Source: Chitinophaga pinensis
GTDB taxonomy: Bacteria > Bacteroidota > Bacteroidia > Flavobacteriales_D > Crocinitomicaceae
Direction: 5' to 3'
Assembly: GCA_945861175.1 (NCBI GenBank)
Contig: CAMATR010000005.1
Coordinates: 1 to 18,464 of the forward strand
DNA: 18,464 bases
Positions 16,958 through 18,464 of this stretch are shown here, one piece after another. The position numbers were made by a program, and so were the translations under genes. Every line of letters begins with the position of its first letter. The stretch's first letter is position 1. The notes beneath the pieces were generated by a model that was given only the letters and a program-made list of their open reading frames with translations, was not told the DNA's origin and did not search any database.

Positions 16958-17221
16958 TCACCCATGCGGTAAGCCAAGATTTTCTGCACAGATCCTACCA
17001 TATCCAAATTTCAATGAGATCGGATTGGTAAGGTCCCTTGCACAATAACTGCACTGCCCCGTCTCGAATCCAAAATTGATCGCCATACCTTGTGGATCGT
17101 TCATGAAACGTTGAAAGAGGCCAAGAATTGGCTTCGTCAAGGAACTATCCGTTACGGGGTTGATCTTTCCATTCCTATGGACTATGACAATATCCTTTCC
17201 TTTCGTTGTGAAAGAATCCAA
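16958..17221 (-). CDS. Small DUF6011-like zinc-knuckle protein, start codon uncertain (possibly 5'-truncated)
   Basis: The C-terminal third reads TGQCSYCARDLTNPISLKFG then YGRICAENLG, with Cys57-x2-Cys60 and Cys78. This C-x2-C...LT-P-S...G-G-x-CA pattern is typical of DUF6011 domains, small presumed zinc-binding modules common in phage and plasmid proteins. The region before it (LTKPILGLFQRFMND) is a short helix. The only reasonable start is a TTG at 17221; the frame is open upstream for seven more codons to a stop at 17245-17243, without ATG or GTG. Longer DUF6011 proteins exist, so this may be the 3' remnant of one. It converges on the coiled-coil gene and shares the hairpin at 16928-16956. 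Its function is unknown; nucleic-acid binding is a guess from the domain. Confidence 0.5.
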   Translation of the reverse strand: MDSFTTKGKDIVIVHRNGKINPVTDSSLTKPILGLFQRFMNDPQGMAINFGFETGQCSYCARDLTNPISLKFGYGRICAENLGLPHG

Positions 17222-17302
17222 GAAATATTTGAAATTAGCGCGTTAAACACTTAGCTAATTATAACCGTTCAACTTTTAAACTACCATTCTCGTTCCCTGA
17301 AA

Positions 17303-17333
17303 TTTGACCGCTCGCATACTTTTTCTAACTTTG
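17303..17333 (+). promoter_or_regulatory. Consensus Bacteroidota promoter for the polysaccharide genes
   Basis: TTTG at 17303-17306 and TAACTTTG at 17326-17333 are separated by exactly 19 bases, a full match to the Bacteroidota -33/-7 pattern. Transcription would begin near 17338-17341, leaving about 10 bases before the GTG start. It is the best promoter in the window and marks the return to native-looking sequence after the accessory segment. Confidence 0.7.
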
Positions 17334-17348
17334 TAGCGTTTTTGAATT

Positions 17349-18077
17349 GTGAAGAACTGGCTAAAATATATATTACAGAAATCATTAGGGTTTGACACCT
17401 ACTTGTATGTGTTCGCCTTGTTTAAAATTCGCACTCTTCACAACGACTCAAAAGAGAAGGACTTTTTCCATTTCTTAAACTTATTGGAAGATGGTAAAGG
17501 AGATGTCCTCGATGTGGGTGCGAACATTGGTATCATGACTGTTCACCTTGCTAAAAGGGTTCCTAATTCAACTATTCATGCTTTCGAACCTATTCCTGAA
17601 AACTTATCCGTTCTAAAAAAAATCATTTCTAAATTCAACTTGAAAAAAATCCAGATACACCATACCGCTTTGGGTGACCACGAAGGTGAAGTAAAAATGA
17701 TTCTTCCGAAAAATGGAAAAACAAAAATGCAGGGACTTAGTCATGTCATGCATGAAAGTATAACAGAATGGAATGAAGGTGATGAATACAATGTTCCCTT
17801 GAATACTCTTGATAATTTGTTGAATGGCGCTCCGATTCAAGGAATTAAAATTGATGTGGAGAACTTTGAATATTTTACATTAAAGGGAGGCTCTCGCATA
17901 CTCTCGACAAATAAACCTATTATTTATGCAGAATTGTGGGACAATGAAAACCGAACCAACTGTTTTACATTGCTTACGGATTTGAATTATACGGCTCATG
18001 TGGTTGAAAAGGGCAATCTAACCCCCTTCCGTGCTGAAAAACACCGACATCAAACGTTTATTTTTATTGCAAATTAA
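17349..18077 (+). CDS. FkbM-family SAM-dependent methyltransferase
   Basis: The 242-aa protein has the class I methyltransferase core: motif I DVLDVGANIG (52-61), the acidic end of strand 2 in HAFEPIPEN (E80), and the FkbM pattern IKIDVENFEYFTLKGG at about 166-181, followed by IYAELWD. Enzymes of this family methylate hydroxyl groups of sugars or other small molecules, often in exopolysaccharide or O-antigen clusters, which fits the flippase gene 21 bases downstream. The start is GTG at 17349: the codon two before it is a stop (TGA, 17343-17345), and no ATG allows a complete fold. The acceptor sugar cannot be deduced. Confidence 0.88.
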   Translation: MKNWLKYILQKSLGFDTYLYVFALFKIRTLHNDSKEKDFFHFLNLLEDGKGDVLDVGANIGIMTVHLAKRVPNSTIHAFEPIPENLSVLKKIISKFNLKKIQIHHTALGDHEGEVKMILPKNGKTKMQGLSHVMHESITEWNEGDEYNVPLNTLDNLLNGAPIQGIKIDVENFEYFTLKGGSRILSTNKPIIYAELWDNENRTNCFTLLTDLNYTAHVVEKGNLTPFRAEKHRHQTFIFIAN

Positions 18078-18098
18078 GGTGTGCTGAAGGGCTGAATT

Positions 18099-18464
18099 AT
18101 GCAGAAGAAATTCATTTCCAACCTACTATTAATCATTCTTCTTAATCTGTTAGTCAAACCCTTTGCCATATTCGGAATTGATGCTGGCGTTCAAAACAGA
18201 GTAGGCACAGAAACATATGGGCTCTACTTCTCACTACTCAATCTTTCGTTTATCTTCAACATCATAACCGATCTAGGAATCAACAACTTTACGACAAGAA
18301 ACATTGCACAATACCCCAAGGTAATGCCTAAATATTTAGGTAAGGTGCTCAGTTTTCGATTGCTTTTATTTTTAATTTACAGCATCCTTACCTTAACTGC
18401 AGGATTTGTGGCCGGGTATCGGAGTGAAGCCCTTTATTTTCTCTCAGTTCTAATTTTCAATCAA
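18099..18464 (+). CDS. Wzx-like polysaccharide flippase (partial, runs off right edge)
   Basis: An ATG at 18099 opens a frame with no stop for 122 codons to the window end. The residues are strongly hydrophobic: helices at about 7-29, 40-60 and 88-108, with charged links such as RNIAQYPKVMPKYLGK. The start KFISNLLLIILLNLLVKPFA and the GTETYGLYFSLLNLSFIFNI segment, followed by DLGINNFTTRNIA, are typical of the first helices of polysaccharide transporters of the MOP/PST superfamily, which flip lipid-linked oligosaccharides across the inner membrane. It follows the FkbM gene by 21 bases, with an AAGGG shortly before the start, so it is likely the second gene of a polysaccharide operon. About a quarter of the expected 450 aa is present. 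Confidence 0.85.
   Translation, partial: MQKKFISNLLLIILLNLLVKPFAIFGIDAGVQNRVGTETYGLYFSLLNLSFIFNIITDLGINNFTTRNIAQYPKVMPKYLGKVLSFRLLLFLIYSILTLTAGFVAGYRSEALYFLSVLIFNQ

Noticed and set aside
17233..17260. Inverted repeat AATTAGC...GCTAATT upstream of the zinc-knuckle ORF as an attachment or transposon end
   Set aside because: No matching copy is found at the left edge of the segment and there is no target duplication, so no mobile-element end can be claimed.

Overview
The window looks like a chromosomal stretch from a member of the Bacteroidota, probably Flavobacteriales. The evidence is the flavobacterial style of Era (291 aa), Der (436 aa) and the short Ppx/GppA, promoters of the TTTG-N19/20-TAnnTTTG type, little use of Shine-Dalgarno sequences, a multi-repeat Ig-like secreted protein, a very large outer-membrane protein with SprA-like motifs, and a TonB-domain protein with a Bacteroidota-type cysteine-rich N-terminus. 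The species cannot be named from the sequence alone.

Layout. (1) 1-2751, minus strand: the first 917 codons of a secreted surface protein that runs off the left edge (signal peptide, CUB-like domain, second beta-rich region, eight Ig-like repeats). (2) 2752-3059: a divergent intergenic region with a good promoter for the next gene. (3) 3060-6212, plus strand: a housekeeping cluster of era, der and a ppx/gppA homologue. (4) 6215-10686, minus strand: a TonB-domain protein whose stop lies 2 bases from the ppx stop, then a 1149-aa outer-membrane beta-barrel-type protein. (5) 10842-13152, plus strand: a two-component pair (TTG-started sensor kinase and OmpR-family regulator, overlapping by 8 bases). 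(6) 13153-17245: an accessory segment. (7) 17303 to the right edge: the start of a polysaccharide locus (consensus promoter, FkbM-family methyltransferase, Wzx-like flippase running off the edge).

The accessory segment is the exciting part. It holds three co-directional genes: a 684-aa protein of unknown family with a C-terminal PD-(D/E)XK-type nuclease signature, a 292-aa prokaryotic viperin homologue (pVip, a radical SAM enzyme expected to make chain-terminating ddh-nucleotides against phage), and a 183-aa coiled-coil protein with a UVR-like motif, translationally coupled to the viperin through TAATG. A 9-bp perfect inverted repeat separates nuclease and viperin, and its 3' arm touches the viperin start codon. 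The segment starts right after the response-regulator stop with what looks like the truncated N-terminus of a Vsr-type endonuclease on the minus strand. It ends with a start-codon-less, DUF6011-like zinc-knuckle gene on the minus strand. Base composition rises sharply in the viperin gene. I read this as a defence island inserted between conserved chromosomal genes, and propose nuclease + viperin + coiled-coil protein as a candidate multi-gene antiviral module. The viperin assignment rests on clear motifs; the joint function is inference.

Two real coding regions are open at the window edges (1-2751 minus and 18099-18464 plus). I saw no rRNA, tRNA, CRISPR array, intact insertion sequence or recombinase gene.
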